DNA of 64,000 nucleotides from Mucilaginibacter pedocola (GTDB taxonomy: Bacteria > Bacteroidota > Bacteroidia > Sphingobacteriales > Sphingobacteriaceae), in NCBI RefSeq assembly GCF_002013915.1, contig NZ_MBTF01000003.1:235349-299348 (forward strand), in the 5' to 3' direction. How positions within the stretch are numbered: position 1 is the stretch's first letter; each line of letters starts with the position of its first letter. The position numbers and the translations under genes were made by a program. Below are positions 25,975 to 35,423 of this stretch, piece after piece. The notes under the pieces are model-generated. The model saw only the letters and a list, made by a program, of their open reading frames with translations. It had not been told where the DNA came from and ran no database searches.

Positions 25975-27084
25975 ATGAGAAACTTTTGGGACGATGGGCC
26001 GGGTCAGCACTGGTTCTTCAAATACAAGCTTTACCATATTCCATTTTGGTGCCTCTACCACTATGTATGGTGGACGGTAGCCTTCGGCAATCCTTTTAAG
26101 GCCGCTGCCAATATTGTGCTGTTGCCTTACGGGCTCAAATACATTTTCTACGTAGTATTCGAAGCAATGGCGGCCTATTTCAACTTATATTTTTTGCTGC
26201 CGCGATATTTCGATACCAAACGCTACGCTGCCTACTTTTTTTACGTGATGCTTACGGTGGTAGCTTCGGCATTGCTGATAGTGGGCGGATATTATGCAAG
26301 CTCTATGCTCAGCGGGCGCTCACTGCACGACTTGTATGGCAACGGCTCCAACTGTTTTTATTATTTTATGGGCTACGCGCTGCCCTCGGCTTTTGCCAGT
26401 ATGAGTTTGGCTATGGTGATAAAACTCATCCGCACGCGCATGCAGCAGGAGCGTAAACTGGAGCAAATAGAAAAAGCAAAACTCGAAACCGAACTTAAAT
26501 TTTTGAAAGAGCAGTTCAATCCGCATTTCCTGTTCAATAGCATAAACTCTATCTTCATCCTGATACGAAAGAACCCCGAAAAGGCTTCGGCAGCACTGGC
26601 TATCTTCTCCGACCTGTTGCGCCACCAGCTTTACGATTGCAACGCCCCCGAAATAGCCCTGAGCCGCGAAATAGACTACCTGAAGAATTATATAGAACTG
26701 GAAAAGATACGCCAGCCTAAAGGATTGAAGGTGAATTTTGTAGCCGATGAATTTTACACCGGGCACCTGGGCATTGCCCCCTTTGTGTTAATGACGTTTG
26801 TAGAAAATGCTTTTAAGCACGTATGTAAAGATGAAGGCAGCCACATCGATATCCGCCTGAAACTGGAAGGGCAGGCATTAGAGATGTTGGTGATAAACAC
26901 CCGCGGTGAAAGCACTCTGCCAGGGCATGAGGGTATAGGACTAAAAAATGTACAACGCAGGCTTGATTTGGTGTATCCCGAGAGGTACAACCTAAAAATA
27001 AACACCAGCGGCGAAAACTTTGAAGTGAGCCTGCAGCTTGGCCTTAACGAACTGGCACCCGAGCCGCAATTGGTAAATGCATAA
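25975..27084 (+). CDS. LytS-type sensor histidine kinase (first of mirrored pair)
   Basis: The 369-residue membrane kinase has about four hydrophobic helices in residues 20-150. A helical linker leads to the His_kinase domain QFNPHFLFNSINSIF, with phospho-acceptor His184. The ATPase N box is VENAFKHV and the G box GIGLKNVQRRL. There is no extracytoplasmic sensing domain, so it probably senses a membrane signal or a partner protein. It is followed after 3 bp by a LytTR response regulator and the two form a two-component system. It diverges from the outer-membrane barrel gene at 23329-25755, a likely regulatory target. Confidence 0.92.
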   Translation: MRNFWDDGPGQHWFFKYKLYHIPFWCLYHYVWWTVAFGNPFKAAANIVLLPYGLKYIFYVVFEAMAAYFNLYFLLPRYFDTKRYAAYFFYVMLTVVASALLIVGGYYASSMLSGRSLHDLYGNGSNCFYYFMGYALPSAFASMSLAMVIKLIRTRMQQERKLEQIEKAKLETELKFLKEQFNPHFLFNSINSIFILIRKNPEKASAALAIFSDLLRHQLYDCNAPEIALSREIDYLKNYIELEKIRQPKGLKVNFVADEFYTGHLGIAPFVLMTFVENAFKHVCKDEGSHIDIRLKLEGQALEMLVINTRGESTLPGHEGIGLKNVQRRLDLVYPERYNLKINTSGENFEVSLQLGLNELAPEPQLVNA

Positions 27085-27087
27085 ACG

Positions 27088-27819
27088 ATGATGAATTGCG
27101 TAATAGTTGATGATGAGCCGCTGGCCCGTGAAGGCCTTGCCGATTTTGTAGAGGATGTTGATTTTCTGCAACTGGCCGGTATGTGCGAAAACCCGGTACA
27201 GCTTATCAATTTCCTGCAGGCCAACACCGTAGACCTGATATTTCTTGATATACAGATGCCTAAAATGAGCGGGATGGATTTTTTGAAGATAACTAAAAAC
27301 CCGCCCATGGTTATCCTGACAACGGCATACCCTAATTACGCCGTTGAGGGTTTCCAGTTGAACGTTTTAGACTACCTGCTAAAACCCATCACGTTCGACC
27401 GCTTTTTTATGGCGGTGAATAAAGCGAGGGATTACCAGCGTTTCCTGCAATTTTCTTCGGGCCAGCAGCAAGCGCCTGCCGTACCGCAGGCAGACTATTT
27501 CTTCATTAAATGCGGCGGCAAATACGAGAAGTTATTTTTGGATGAAGTGCTGTACATCGAAAGTATGCAGAATTACATCAACATCTTCACCACAAAAAGC
27601 AAGTACACCACCCAAACCAACCTGAAAAGCCTGGAGCAGTATTTTGATAAAGGGGCCTTTATGCGGGTACACAAATCGTACATGGTGGCTCTGCGCAAAA
27701 TAGAAAAGCTGGAAGGCAACGAGATATTTATCCAAACCCACCGCATACCGCTAAGCCGCAATTACCGCGATGAGGTTATAGCCACCATCAATTCCAAATT
27801 GTTGGATAGGAGGGGGTGA
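27088..27819 (+). CDS. LytTR-family response regulator (first of mirrored pair)
   Basis: The 243-residue protein has a receiver domain (about 1-120) with acidic pocket IVDDEPLAREG and phospho-acceptor Asp54 in IFLDIQMPKMSG. A C-terminal LytTR DNA-binding domain follows (about 145-240, with YFFIKCGGKYEKLFLDEVLYIESMQNY and RVHKSYMVAL). Two ATG codons (27088 and 27091) are both possible starts. It partners the kinase immediately upstream. It converges on the second regulator gene with only 6 bp between the stop codons, so the two transcripts probably overlap at their 3' ends. Confidence 0.93.
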   Translation: MMNCVIVDDEPLAREGLADFVEDVDFLQLAGMCENPVQLINFLQANTVDLIFLDIQMPKMSGMDFLKITKNPPMVILTTAYPNYAVEGFQLNVLDYLLKPITFDRFFMAVNKARDYQRFLQFSSGQQQAPAVPQADYFFIKCGGKYEKLFLDEVLYIESMQNYINIFTTKSKYTTQTNLKSLEQYFDKGAFMRVHKSYMVALRKIEKLEGNEIFIQTHRIPLSRNYRDEVIATINSKLLDRRG

Positions 27820-27825
27820 GTGCTA

Positions 27826-28539
27826 CTATCGCTTATCTATCAATCGTTTAAAAACCACTTTCTCCAACACCATATCGCGGTAGCTGCGGCTGATGGGGAT
27901 ACGGCTGCCTGATACAAAAATTTCATTGCCCTCAATTCCATCTATCTTACCAACCGCCGCAATAAACGATTTGTGTACACGGATGAAGGCATTGGCCGGC
28001 AGCTTTTCTTCGAGATTTTTGAGCGACAGCATGGTAACGTATTTGCCTTTGATGGTGTAAATGGTTACGTAGTTCTGCATCCCCTCAATGTATAAAATAT
28101 CCTCAAAAACTACTTTTTCGTACTTCGTTCCGCATTTGATGAAGAAGTAATTATCGGTAGCGCGCGGCGAATCGGCGTTGACCAATTGGTGGTAATCGCG
28201 GGCCTTAGCGGCGGCTTTAAAAAAACGCTCGAAGGTGATAGGCTTCAGTAAATAATCGAGCACATTGAGTTGGAAACCCTCCAAAGCAAAGGTGGGGTAG
28301 GCTGTTGTAATAACTACCATGGGCGGGCGCTGCAGCACCTTCAGAAAGTCGATGCCATTCATTTTGGGCATCTGTATATCGAGGAATATCAGGTCGGTGT
28401 TTTGTTCGTTCAGCAGGGGGAGCAGTTCCAGCGGGTTCTCGCATAGGCCCGTCAGGTTCAGGAAATCTACTTCTCTTACGTAGTTGGCCAAACCCTCGCG
28501 GGCCAGTGGTTCATCGTCTATTATAGCGCAGTTTATCAT
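27826..28539 (-). CDS. LytTR-family response regulator (second of mirrored pair)
   Basis: This 237-residue paralogue of the facing regulator has receiver residues INCAIIDDEPLAREG, Asp54 in IFLDIQMPKMNG, and a LytTR domain containing YFFIKCGTKYEKVVFEDILYIEGMQNY and RVHKSFIAAV. Its start lies 3 bp after the stop of the second kinase gene. The recognition part differs enough from the first copy (for example ISRSYRDMVLEKV against LSRNYRDEVIATI) that distinct or overlapping targets are both possible. Confidence 0.93.
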   Translation of the reverse strand: MINCAIIDDEPLAREGLANYVREVDFLNLTGLCENPLELLPLLNEQNTDLIFLDIQMPKMNGIDFLKVLQRPPMVVITTAYPTFALEGFQLNVLDYLLKPITFERFFKAAAKARDYHQLVNADSPRATDNYFFIKCGTKYEKVVFEDILYIEGMQNYVTIYTIKGKYVTMLSLKNLEEKLPANAFIRVHKSFIAAVGKIDGIEGNEIFVSGSRIPISRSYRDMVLEKVVFKRLIDKR

Positions 28540-28542
28540 GTT

Positions 28543-29682
28543 TTATTCGGCCATTAAATAAGCAGGTGATGCGGCGGCGGTTGAAGCACTCAATTCCAGC
28601 CCCAGGTTTACAGTAAAGCTATCTTCGCTACGGTTTATTTCCAATTGATGTTTGCCGGGATAAATGAGTTGCAGGCGCCGCTCTACATTCTTCAACCCGA
28701 TACCGCTGTAGTGTATCAGTTCGGTAGAGGCATCGGTACTGGCGGTGTTAGCTACCTTGAACCATAAACGGTTATCGGTAACTGTTAACGAAATGTGTAT
28801 CCAATTGGCGCGTTGCTTATCCTTAGATACATGCTTGAAAGCGTTTTCTACAAAAGCCATCAATATAAATGGCGCTATGTCAAGAGGGCAAAAGTCGCCT
28901 ACATTGGTATCAAGCGTAATTTCTAAAGCGGCGTTTTGGCGCAGCTTTTCCAGTTCGATAAAGTTTTTGAGGTAGGCCAGTTCTTTTATCAATGGTATCT
29001 CATGGTCGTTACAATCATACAACTGGTGCCTAAGCAATTCCGAAAATTTGGCCAGCGATGCCGACGCCATATCCGGGTTTTTGTGGATGAGGAAGAAGAT
29101 GGAGTTGATGCTATTGAACAAAAAATGCGGGTTGAACTGGTACTTCAGGAACTTTAGTTCGGTTTCCAGTTTTTCTTTTTCCAGCGCTTGCTGGTGCCTT
29201 TTACTTTCTATCCAATTTTTGGCCAGTTTAATGCTCATGGCCAGCGTGGTAGCGGCTACGGTAGAGCGGAAGGGTTCTTCTTTTATTAATTCGTATAGGC
29301 TCCTAAAATTGGTGGTGAAGCCGTATATCTTCTCCACGCTGCTGCCAGCCAGCCAGGAGGTGATATAGTAGCCCGGCGCGATTAGAATAGAAGATACTAC
29401 TACAGTAAGAGCGAGGTAGGTTAAGTACAAAGTATATCGCCCTTGTTCCAAATAGCGCGGTACCAGGTAATACAAATTAAAATACACCGCAAAGGCGGGA
29501 AATATGATATAGAAAGCGCTCTTAAAAAAATATACCGACATGAACATGTGCCGGGCGGCATCGGAAATGCTATCTACCCGCAGTGCCCAAAGCACATAAT
29601 CGTACAATACCCAAAACGGGATGTGGTACAGTTTGTACCTGATAAACCAGTTCTGTTTGGGTTTTGCAAAGGCCATAGGCAA
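28543..29682 (-). CDS. LytS-type sensor histidine kinase (second of mirrored pair)
   Basis: The 379-residue kinase resembles the first kinase along its whole length: FIRYKLYHIPFWVLYDYVLW opens the membrane part, QFNPHFLFNSINSIFFLIHKNP carries His186, and VENAFKHVSKD with GIGLKNVERRLQLIYPGKH form the ATPase boxes. About four membrane helices occupy residues 20-155. It diverges from the second outer-membrane barrel gene at 29898, mirroring the first kinase-barrel arrangement. The first ATG (29682) is used; MAFAKPKQ two codons later is an alternative. Confidence 0.92.
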   Translation of the reverse strand: MPMAFAKPKQNWFIRYKLYHIPFWVLYDYVLWALRVDSISDAARHMFMSVYFFKSAFYIIFPAFAVYFNLYYLVPRYLEQGRYTLYLTYLALTVVVSSILIAPGYYITSWLAGSSVEKIYGFTTNFRSLYELIKEEPFRSTVAATTLAMSIKLAKNWIESKRHQQALEKEKLETELKFLKYQFNPHFLFNSINSIFFLIHKNPDMASASLAKFSELLRHQLYDCNDHEIPLIKELAYLKNFIELEKLRQNAALEITLDTNVGDFCPLDIAPFILMAFVENAFKHVSKDKQRANWIHISLTVTDNRLWFKVANTASTDASTELIHYSGIGLKNVERRLQLIYPGKHQLEINRSEDSFTVNLGLELSASTAAASPAYLMAE

Positions 29683-29897
29683 TAAAGTTACGCCTAATCA
29701 TCAATAATATAATGTGCTTTATCTGAACGGCGGTATTTTATTGACCACCTGCACCGCCCTGTATTCCAAATGCAAAAACGCTGGTGGATGCCGCGATTTT
29801 AGAGCTAATGGCCGCTGTAGCTGCTGTTCGTCAAGTATAAGCTGCGGCTTGGCAAACGTATTTTTTGATGCGGCGGCAGGGTAATTCTTTTGCCGGT

Positions 29898-32318
29898 ATG
29901 AAACCAATCATCACCACCATAATGGCCCTGCTGGTAACCTGCTCTGCCATGGCGCAGGTAAGCGGCCGCGCCCAAACTTCCGGCGGGCAAGCTGCAAGTT
30001 TTGCAACAGTAACCTTGCATAGCAATACCGATAGTACCTTTACCCGCAGCGTGCTCAGTAACGATGCAGGCGAGTTTATTTTTAGCGGGATAAGCAAGGA
30101 CCTCTACTTCATCAGCATAAAAAGCCTGGGCTACCAAACTGTACGTTCGGTAGTTTTTCAGTTGGATGATGCGCACCCTACTTATAACACGGGCACGCTT
30201 ACATTGCAGCCTGCCGACAGGCAATTGAGCGAAGTGGTGATACGCGCAAGCAAACCTGTGGTGCGGCAGCAGGAGGGCGGTTTGGTGGTTGATGCGCAGG
30301 CGAGCATACTCACCAAGGGCAGTACGGTTATGCAGGTGCTGGCGCGTTCGCCGGGTGTGTTGGTTGATGTGCAAACGGGTGCCATAAGCCTGAACGGCAA
30401 AAGCGGCGTTATGCTGATGATAGATGGTAAACTGCTGCGCATGCCCGCTGCACAGGCAAACGCATTGTTAGCAGGTATGCAGGCAGACAATATTGATAAG
30501 ATAGAATTGCTGAGCACCCCACCCGCCAAATACGATGCTGATGGCAATGCAGGGCTCATCAACATCGTCACCAAAAAGAATAAAAAGCGGGGTATGAGTG
30601 GTTCGGTATCGGTGAGTGCGGGTTATGGCCGGGGCGAAAAACTCTCCGGCGACGCCAATGTCACCTACAACGCAGGTAAACTAAGCCTGAACGGCGAATA
30701 CGGCTATTACCGCTCGAAAGGCTACGGACTTTTGCTGGCCGAAGGCACCGAGAACGTGCCCCTGATAGGTGGGCAAACCGAGTTTCATTACAATGGCCAG
30801 TGGAAACCAACTGCCAACAGCCACAACTTTGGCGCAGGTGCCGATTACCGCCTAAGTACCAAAACAACCATCGGCGGCAGGTTTTATGTTTCTAAGAGCG
30901 CTGGCCAAAACAAAGGCCACAACTTTGGCAATTACTTGCTGCCCGATTCTAACCTCGTTTTCGATTCGCAACTGCTGGGCAATACGCATAGCACCTACAG
31001 CCACCAAAACGCTTACCTGCAAAGTATTTTGTCAGCTGCCCAACAACTGAGTATCGACCTTGACCACTTCGGGCACCAAAACAATGGCATAACTTCGGTG
31101 CAGAGCAATTTTAGTAACAGCCTGTTCGCGCCTACCCAGCGCAGTTTGGCCAATTCCAACATTAATGTATGGGTAGCCAAAGCCGACTACAGCGATGCGC
31201 TCAGCAAGAGCCTGAAACTGGAAAGCGGTGTAAAAGGCACCTTCACCTCGAGCAAAAGCGTGGCAGGTATTGAAAACCTGGTGAATGGGCAATGGCAGCC
31301 CATAGGGGCGGGTACCTCTAACGATTTGGGTACTCGCGAGAACATTTTAGCCGCCTACACCACGTTGGCTTTGCAGGTAGATAGCCTCACCAAAATAAGC
31401 GCCGGCGGCAGGTACGAGTATTCGCATAATTATACCAGCCACTCGCTCAATGCGGAGTTCGCGGTTGACCGTAAGGTGAAAAAGCTGTTCCCAAGTATAT
31501 TCATCACCCGTAAACTTAACGCTACCGACGAACTACAGCTTTCGTATACCGAACGCATTACCCGCCCCTCGTTTAATGACTTAGCCTCGTATGTTTCTTA
31601 TAACGACCCTGTTTCGGTATTTACAGGTAATCCCGCCCTCAAACCCACCATCACCCGTAACTTAAAGTTGGGCTACCAGTTGCACGATTATGTGTTGAAT
31701 CTTGTGTACAGCCACGATACCAACCCCATATTGGGCGTGCAAGCTTTAACCGGCCCTACCGAGGGACTGGTGTACCTGAAACCCGCCAATGCCGACTGGC
31801 AGCGCAACCTAACCCTGCAAGCGGTAATACCTGTAAAAGTTGCCAGCTGGTGGGAAATGAATTACAGCTTGCTGGCGGGCTGGCACCAATACCGCGTTAG
31901 CTTTTTCCCCTCGCTGCTGCAAAAAGGTTACACCTCATGGTCCGTTAATTTTACAGAGAGTTTTAAGCTGCCTAAAAGTTTCAGTGCCGAGTTATCGGGC
32001 AATTATTATTCATCGGGTTACGATAGCAACCTGAAAATCGGCGGCAACGGTGTAATAAACCTGGGGCTGAAGAAAGAGTTAGGCAATCAAAACGGTACGC
32101 TACAACTCAGCGTGGCCGATGTGTTTGGCACATCTTTTTTCAGAAGCCACATGGGCACGCTGGTTACCGATAGTTTTAACAGTAATGTGCACGTACAGTA
32201 TAGGCCCGAAAGCAATGGCAGGCCCATATTCAGGTTGAGCTATACGCGCCCGCTGGGTATTTCGGTAAAAAAGCAGGAACGAAAGGATGGTGGGAACGAG
32301 GAGAGGAGCAGGATGTAA
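29898..32318 (+). CDS. Outer-membrane beta-barrel protein with TonB-type plug (second of mirrored pair)
   Basis: This 806-residue paralogue of the barrel at 23329-25755 has a signal peptide (MKPIITTIMALLVTCSAMA), a carboxypeptidase-regulatory-like domain (VSGRAQTSGGQAASFATVTL), a plug with LNGKSGVMLMIDGKLLRMP and AKYDADGNAGLINIV, then the barrel. The start at 29898 begins the signal peptide; an in-frame ATG at 29865 adds 11 polar residues (MMRRQGNSFAG) and is less likely. It diverges from the second kinase, 215 bp away. No glycosidase follows directly here, unlike its twin, which is followed by GH106. Confidence 0.88.
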   Translation: MKPIITTIMALLVTCSAMAQVSGRAQTSGGQAASFATVTLHSNTDSTFTRSVLSNDAGEFIFSGISKDLYFISIKSLGYQTVRSVVFQLDDAHPTYNTGTLTLQPADRQLSEVVIRASKPVVRQQEGGLVVDAQASILTKGSTVMQVLARSPGVLVDVQTGAISLNGKSGVMLMIDGKLLRMPAAQANALLAGMQADNIDKIELLSTPPAKYDADGNAGLINIVTKKNKKRGMSGSVSVSAGYGRGEKLSGDANVTYNAGKLSLNGEYGYYRSKGYGLLLAEGTENVPLIGGQTEFHYNGQWKPTANSHNFGAGADYRLSTKTTIGGRFYVSKSAGQNKGHNFGNYLLPDSNLVFDSQLLGNTHSTYSHQNAYLQSILSAAQQLSIDLDHFGHQNNGITSVQSNFSNSLFAPTQRSLANSNINVWVAKADYSDALSKSLKLESGVKGTFTSSKSVAGIENLVNGQWQPIGAGTSNDLGTRENILAAYTTLALQVDSLTKISAGGRYEYSHNYTSHSLNAEFAVDRKVKKLFPSIFITRKLNATDELQLSYTERITRPSFNDLASYVSYNDPVSVFTGNPALKPTITRNLKLGYQLHDYVLNLVYSHDTNPILGVQALTGPTEGLVYLKPANADWQRNLTLQAVIPVKVASWWEMNYSLLAGWHQYRVSFFPSLLQKGYTSWSVNFTESFKLPKSFSAELSGNYYSSGYDSNLKIGGNGVINLGLKKELGNQNGTLQLSVADVFGTSFFRSHMGTLVTDSFNSNVHVQYRPESNGRPIFRLSYTRPLGISVKKQERKDGGNEERSRM

Positions 32319-32357
32319 GGGGGGATGAAAAACACTTCTATGTCCCGGAGGGACTAT

Positions 32358-32503
32358 CTGTTTGTAGCCTGCAAATACAAACCCGATAATTGCCCCGTTA
32401 GGGGTTACCTAAACACAATATTGGTGGCCACAATGCAAATTGTGGGTAGCACCTACGGCGCAAGAATTTTATTATTTGGACTGCTACAAACAGGTAACCC
32501 CTA
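32358..32503. repeat. Nested inverted-repeat element
   Basis: CTGTTTGTAGC (32358-32368) is inverted at 32483-32493, and TAGGGGTTACCT (32399-32410) is inverted at 32492-32503. A TGTCCCGGAGGGAC hairpin precedes at 32341. The element lies between the convergent barrel and AraC genes, has no coding potential, and resembles the hairpin cluster at 19646-19931 in style. Confidence 0.6.
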
Positions 32504-32523
32504 AAGGGGTATGGGAAGGTACT

Positions 32524-33402
32524 TTAACCCACCGAGCTCAACCTCCGCATATATTCCTTCCTGTACTCTGCGGGACTACTGCCGGTACTCGTTTTAAACA
32601 CTTTGTAAAAGAAGGCCAAATCTGTAAAGCCACACTCGAAACAAATATCCGTAACGGTTTTGTGTGTGTTTAGCAGCTGCTGCATGGCATAGTTGAGGCG
32701 GTAGGCCACAATAGCCTCGGTAAAGGTTTTGCCGGTTTGTTGTTTGTAATACTTGCAAAATGCATTTGCCGACATCTTAGCCACGCCTGCTATCTCGGGC
32801 AGCGTAATTTTATTGCGGAAGTTGCCGATAATAAAATCCTGCACGGCATTAAGGCGGTGATGGTGGTGCGGGGCGGCGGTGTATACAATGGCTTCTTCGT
32901 TCAGTAACTTTTGTTGCGGTATTTCGGCGAGCATATCAAACACCTCCAGCAAAATGATGAGCTTTTTGTAAGGCGTGCCGGCCGAGGCCATATCGTGCAT
33001 ACGGCCAATAACCTGTTGCGTACCGGCACCGCTAAAATGTATGCCGTGCACGCTGGCCTCCATTAACTGCGCAACATGCCGTGCCCGGTGCCGCTCGAAA
33101 AAGCCATCCCCCAGCAAGGTTTTATCAAACTGTACCACTATCGATGCAGCGTTCACCACTTCGCCCTGCGTAGTGTTCTTCCAGCAATGGGGCACGTTTG
33201 GTCCCAGCAGCACCAGGTCGCCTGCCGCATAGGCCGACATATTATTCCCCACGAACCTGTTGCCCTCGCCCTTGGTTATGGCCGTTAACTCATACTCCGG
33301 GTGAAAATGGTAGGGCGAATGAAACTCATCCAACTCGAAGGTGCGTACCAACAGCGGGTGTTCGTTTTGGTGCGGAAGTGGTTCTAAAGTTGGTTTTAAC
33401 AT
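32524..33402 (-). CDS. AraC-family transcriptional regulator
   Basis: The 292-residue regulator has an N-terminal cupin sensing domain (about 1-140, with FHSPYHFHPEYELTAITKGEG and DLVLLGPNVPHCWKN) and a C-terminal pair of helix-turn-helix motifs (about 190-285, with ITLPEIAGVAKMSANAFCKYYKQ and VTDICFECGFTDLAFFYKVFK). Regulators of this layout bind sugars or related effectors. It is the last gene of a likely PhyH-GH5-AraC operon, 30 bp after the GH5-like gene, and may act on the GGATA-rich region upstream of that operon. Confidence 0.92.
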   Translation of the reverse strand: MLKPTLEPLPHQNEHPLLVRTFELDEFHSPYHFHPEYELTAITKGEGNRFVGNNMSAYAAGDLVLLGPNVPHCWKNTTQGEVVNAASIVVQFDKTLLGDGFFERHRARHVAQLMEASVHGIHFSGAGTQQVIGRMHDMASAGTPYKKLIILLEVFDMLAEIPQQKLLNEEAIVYTAAPHHHHRLNAVQDFIIGNFRNKITLPEIAGVAKMSANAFCKYYKQQTGKTFTEAIVAYRLNYAMQQLLNTHKTVTDICFECGFTDLAFFYKVFKTSTGSSPAEYRKEYMRRLSSVG

Positions 33403-33432
33403 ATGGCTGCCCTGCCCGGCGTTTAGGCAAAA

Positions 33433-34536
33433 TTAATTGCTATGCTGATGAGTTTGGCTATATTCTTTTGATTTAGAATCTGTGATGAATTTGCTGAGCA
33501 GCGTTATTTCACTTTCGTCATAGGGTTTAAAGTCGCCATGGTAAAGGTCGTGCTGCCAAACTTTTTGTTCCGGGTCGCCGGGGCGGTGGCCCCAGGGTAG
33601 CTCGGTTTGGGTTTTGCCATTCACTAAGCCCCAAAGCGTGCAGCCTATCTTGTTTTCGTAAAACACGTCTAATACTTCGGGAATGGTAGACTTGAAGGGA
33701 CGGTTCATCCATTCGGTGTTGATCAGCGGGCGGTTGTATTTTTTGTAGCGTTCTATGGTTTTCAGGAGGGTTTCGCGGTTGCCATATTCGTGGAAAGATA
33801 TTACGTCCGAGTTTTCCGTAATGATATCATTAAGGCGCTTGTTCATATCAAAAGCTCCGATGGTTAGCGGTTGCGAAGGATTTACCTCGCGTCCCCAGGC
33901 TATTACCTTTTTCAGCAGGGGCAAGGTAGTGTTGCCTAATCCACCGTTGGTGGGTTCATTATACAGGTCCCACATCAGCACCCTATCATCATTCTTAAAG
34001 CGGCTGATAACGGCCTTTACATATTTTTCCAGCTTGGGGTAGGTGGTGGTATCAGTAACCATACTGTGCCCCGGGCTTGGCGACCAGGCCCAGGCATACC
34101 AGCCTTTCAGCGGTTCGGGTTGTTTGCCAATGACAGGGTCGGATTTGATACCGAACGAGCAATCATCGAACAGCGCGGGAATGAACTTGATATGGTGCTT
34201 ATCGCAAAGCTTCATGAAATTATCCAGCGTAGCCAGGAAATATTTCGGGTCGTCGGCATATACGGCATATTGCAGTACGGCGCGCAGGGTGTTCATGCCG
34301 CTTTTTTCGGCGAGGGCAAGTTCTTTGTCAATGGCCGCCGGGTCGTAAGTGGTTTTGTCCCACATGGCGGTGTAGTTAATGGCGTAGGCCGGTATGTAGT
34401 TAAAGCCGCAAAGCCAGGGCTGTTTGTTGTACCATTCCCAAATGCGTTGTTCGCTCCATTTATTGGCGTTGCTTTGGCTGTAACTGTTCAATGCGCCTGC
34501 CATAAGCAGCGCCATCAGTATCAAAATTCTCTTCAT
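33433..34536 (-). CDS. GH5-like (clan GH-A) exported glycoside hydrolase
   Basis: The 367-residue protein has a signal peptide (MKRILILMALLMAGALNSYS) and a TIM-barrel fold. Glu194 in MWDLYNEPTN fits the acid/base, Glu275 in LINTEWMNRP fits the nucleophile, and HEYGNRE (about 250) lies between them. This is the clan GH-A arrangement of cellulase/mannanase/xylanase-type enzymes. Specificity cannot be read from sequence. It is 15 bp downstream of a PhyH-type dioxygenase gene and 30 bp upstream of an AraC regulator on the same strand. Confidence 0.87.
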   Translation of the reverse strand: MKRILILMALLMAGALNSYSQSNANKWSEQRIWEWYNKQPWLCGFNYIPAYAINYTAMWDKTTYDPAAIDKELALAEKSGMNTLRAVLQYAVYADDPKYFLATLDNFMKLCDKHHIKFIPALFDDCSFGIKSDPVIGKQPEPLKGWYAWAWSPSPGHSMVTDTTTYPKLEKYVKAVISRFKNDDRVLMWDLYNEPTNGGLGNTTLPLLKKVIAWGREVNPSQPLTIGAFDMNKRLNDIITENSDVISFHEYGNRETLLKTIERYKKYNRPLINTEWMNRPFKSTIPEVLDVFYENKIGCTLWGLVNGKTQTELPWGHRPGDPEQKVWQHDLYHGDFKPYDESEITLLSKFITDSKSKEYSQTHQHSN

Positions 34537-34551
34537 GTATCGGTAGGGTTG

Positions 34552-35361
34552 TTATAATATCAATGGGTTAAGCGGCGATGCGGCTACGCTGCCTACGGGC
34601 AACCCGCTGAGCCAGCGCTGGCGGTCGTTCTCCTGGTGTTTGTTTTGCGGTTCGGTAACGTGCGCGCCATCAGCATAAAAAATAATGGTCATTACCTCGC
34701 GGGTTACGTCCGCGTTATTGCCCGGGGCGGTGTGCAGGGTCCAGCCGTAATGCCAGGTAGCATCGCCCGCCTGCATGGTAGTTGCCCGGGTAACCAGGAA
34801 GCCTTTATCGCGAATGTATTTTTGAAGCGATGTTTCCGATTCGTCAGAAATAGGGATATTCTCGGCGAAACCACCCCTGTGCGAACCTGAGGCGAAGGTG
34901 AGCATGCCCATATCCTCGTTAATATCCATCAGCGGCATCCACATGGTTATGGTTTTATCGGTATCCAATGGCCAGTAATATTGGTCCTGGTGCCAGGGCG
35001 TAAAGCCGCCGCCGGGTTCTTTAAACAGCGCCTGGTCGTGATACAGGCGTACGTTCTCTACACCCAGCAGGTTCGCCGCTATTCGTCCGAAACGCTTGGC
35101 CAATGTAAACCCGCGCACCGGCTCATCCTGCTCCCAAAGGTTCATCACCTGCAAAAAGGCTTTGCCGTAGGTGTCGCGCTCCTCTAACTTACGCTGTTCG
35201 GTATTGTAGCGGTAGGCAGCATCGTTAATGGCTTTGCGGTAATGCGCAAGCTCTTCGCCCGACAGCAAGCCCGGCGTAAGTGTATGCCCATCGCGGCGGA
35301 AAGCAGCAACCCGTTCGGCGCCCACTTCTGTGCCGGGCAGCGCGGTGTTCAATGATGTCAT
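34552..35361 (-). CDS. Phytanoyl-CoA dioxygenase (PhyH) family protein
   Basis: This 269-residue Fe(II)/2-oxoglutarate-dependent oxygenase of the PhyH family has metal ligands His124 and Asp126 in TPWHQDQYYW and the distal His210 in YGWTLHTAPGN, with Arg221 (DVTREV) positioned to bind 2-oxoglutarate. Bacterial members hydroxylate varied small molecules, so a phytanoyl-CoA substrate should not be assumed. It is the first gene of the PhyH-GH5-AraC operon, which suggests a substrate linked to a plant or microbial glycoside. The upstream 170 bp contain multiple GGATA repeats. Confidence 0.88.
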   Translation of the reverse strand: MTSLNTALPGTEVGAERVAAFRRDGHTLTPGLLSGEELAHYRKAINDAAYRYNTEQRKLEERDTYGKAFLQVMNLWEQDEPVRGFTLAKRFGRIAANLLGVENVRLYHDQALFKEPGGGFTPWHQDQYYWPLDTDKTITMWMPLMDINEDMGMLTFASGSHRGGFAENIPISDESETSLQKYIRDKGFLVTRATTMQAGDATWHYGWTLHTAPGNNADVTREVMTIIFYADGAHVTEPQNKHQENDRQRWLSGLPVGSVAASPLNPLIL

Positions 35362-35423
35362 AAATTTAGGTTTACAATTGGTTTATGATATCAAAGTACG
35401 GGAAATTAAAAGAGGCGTGCTAT

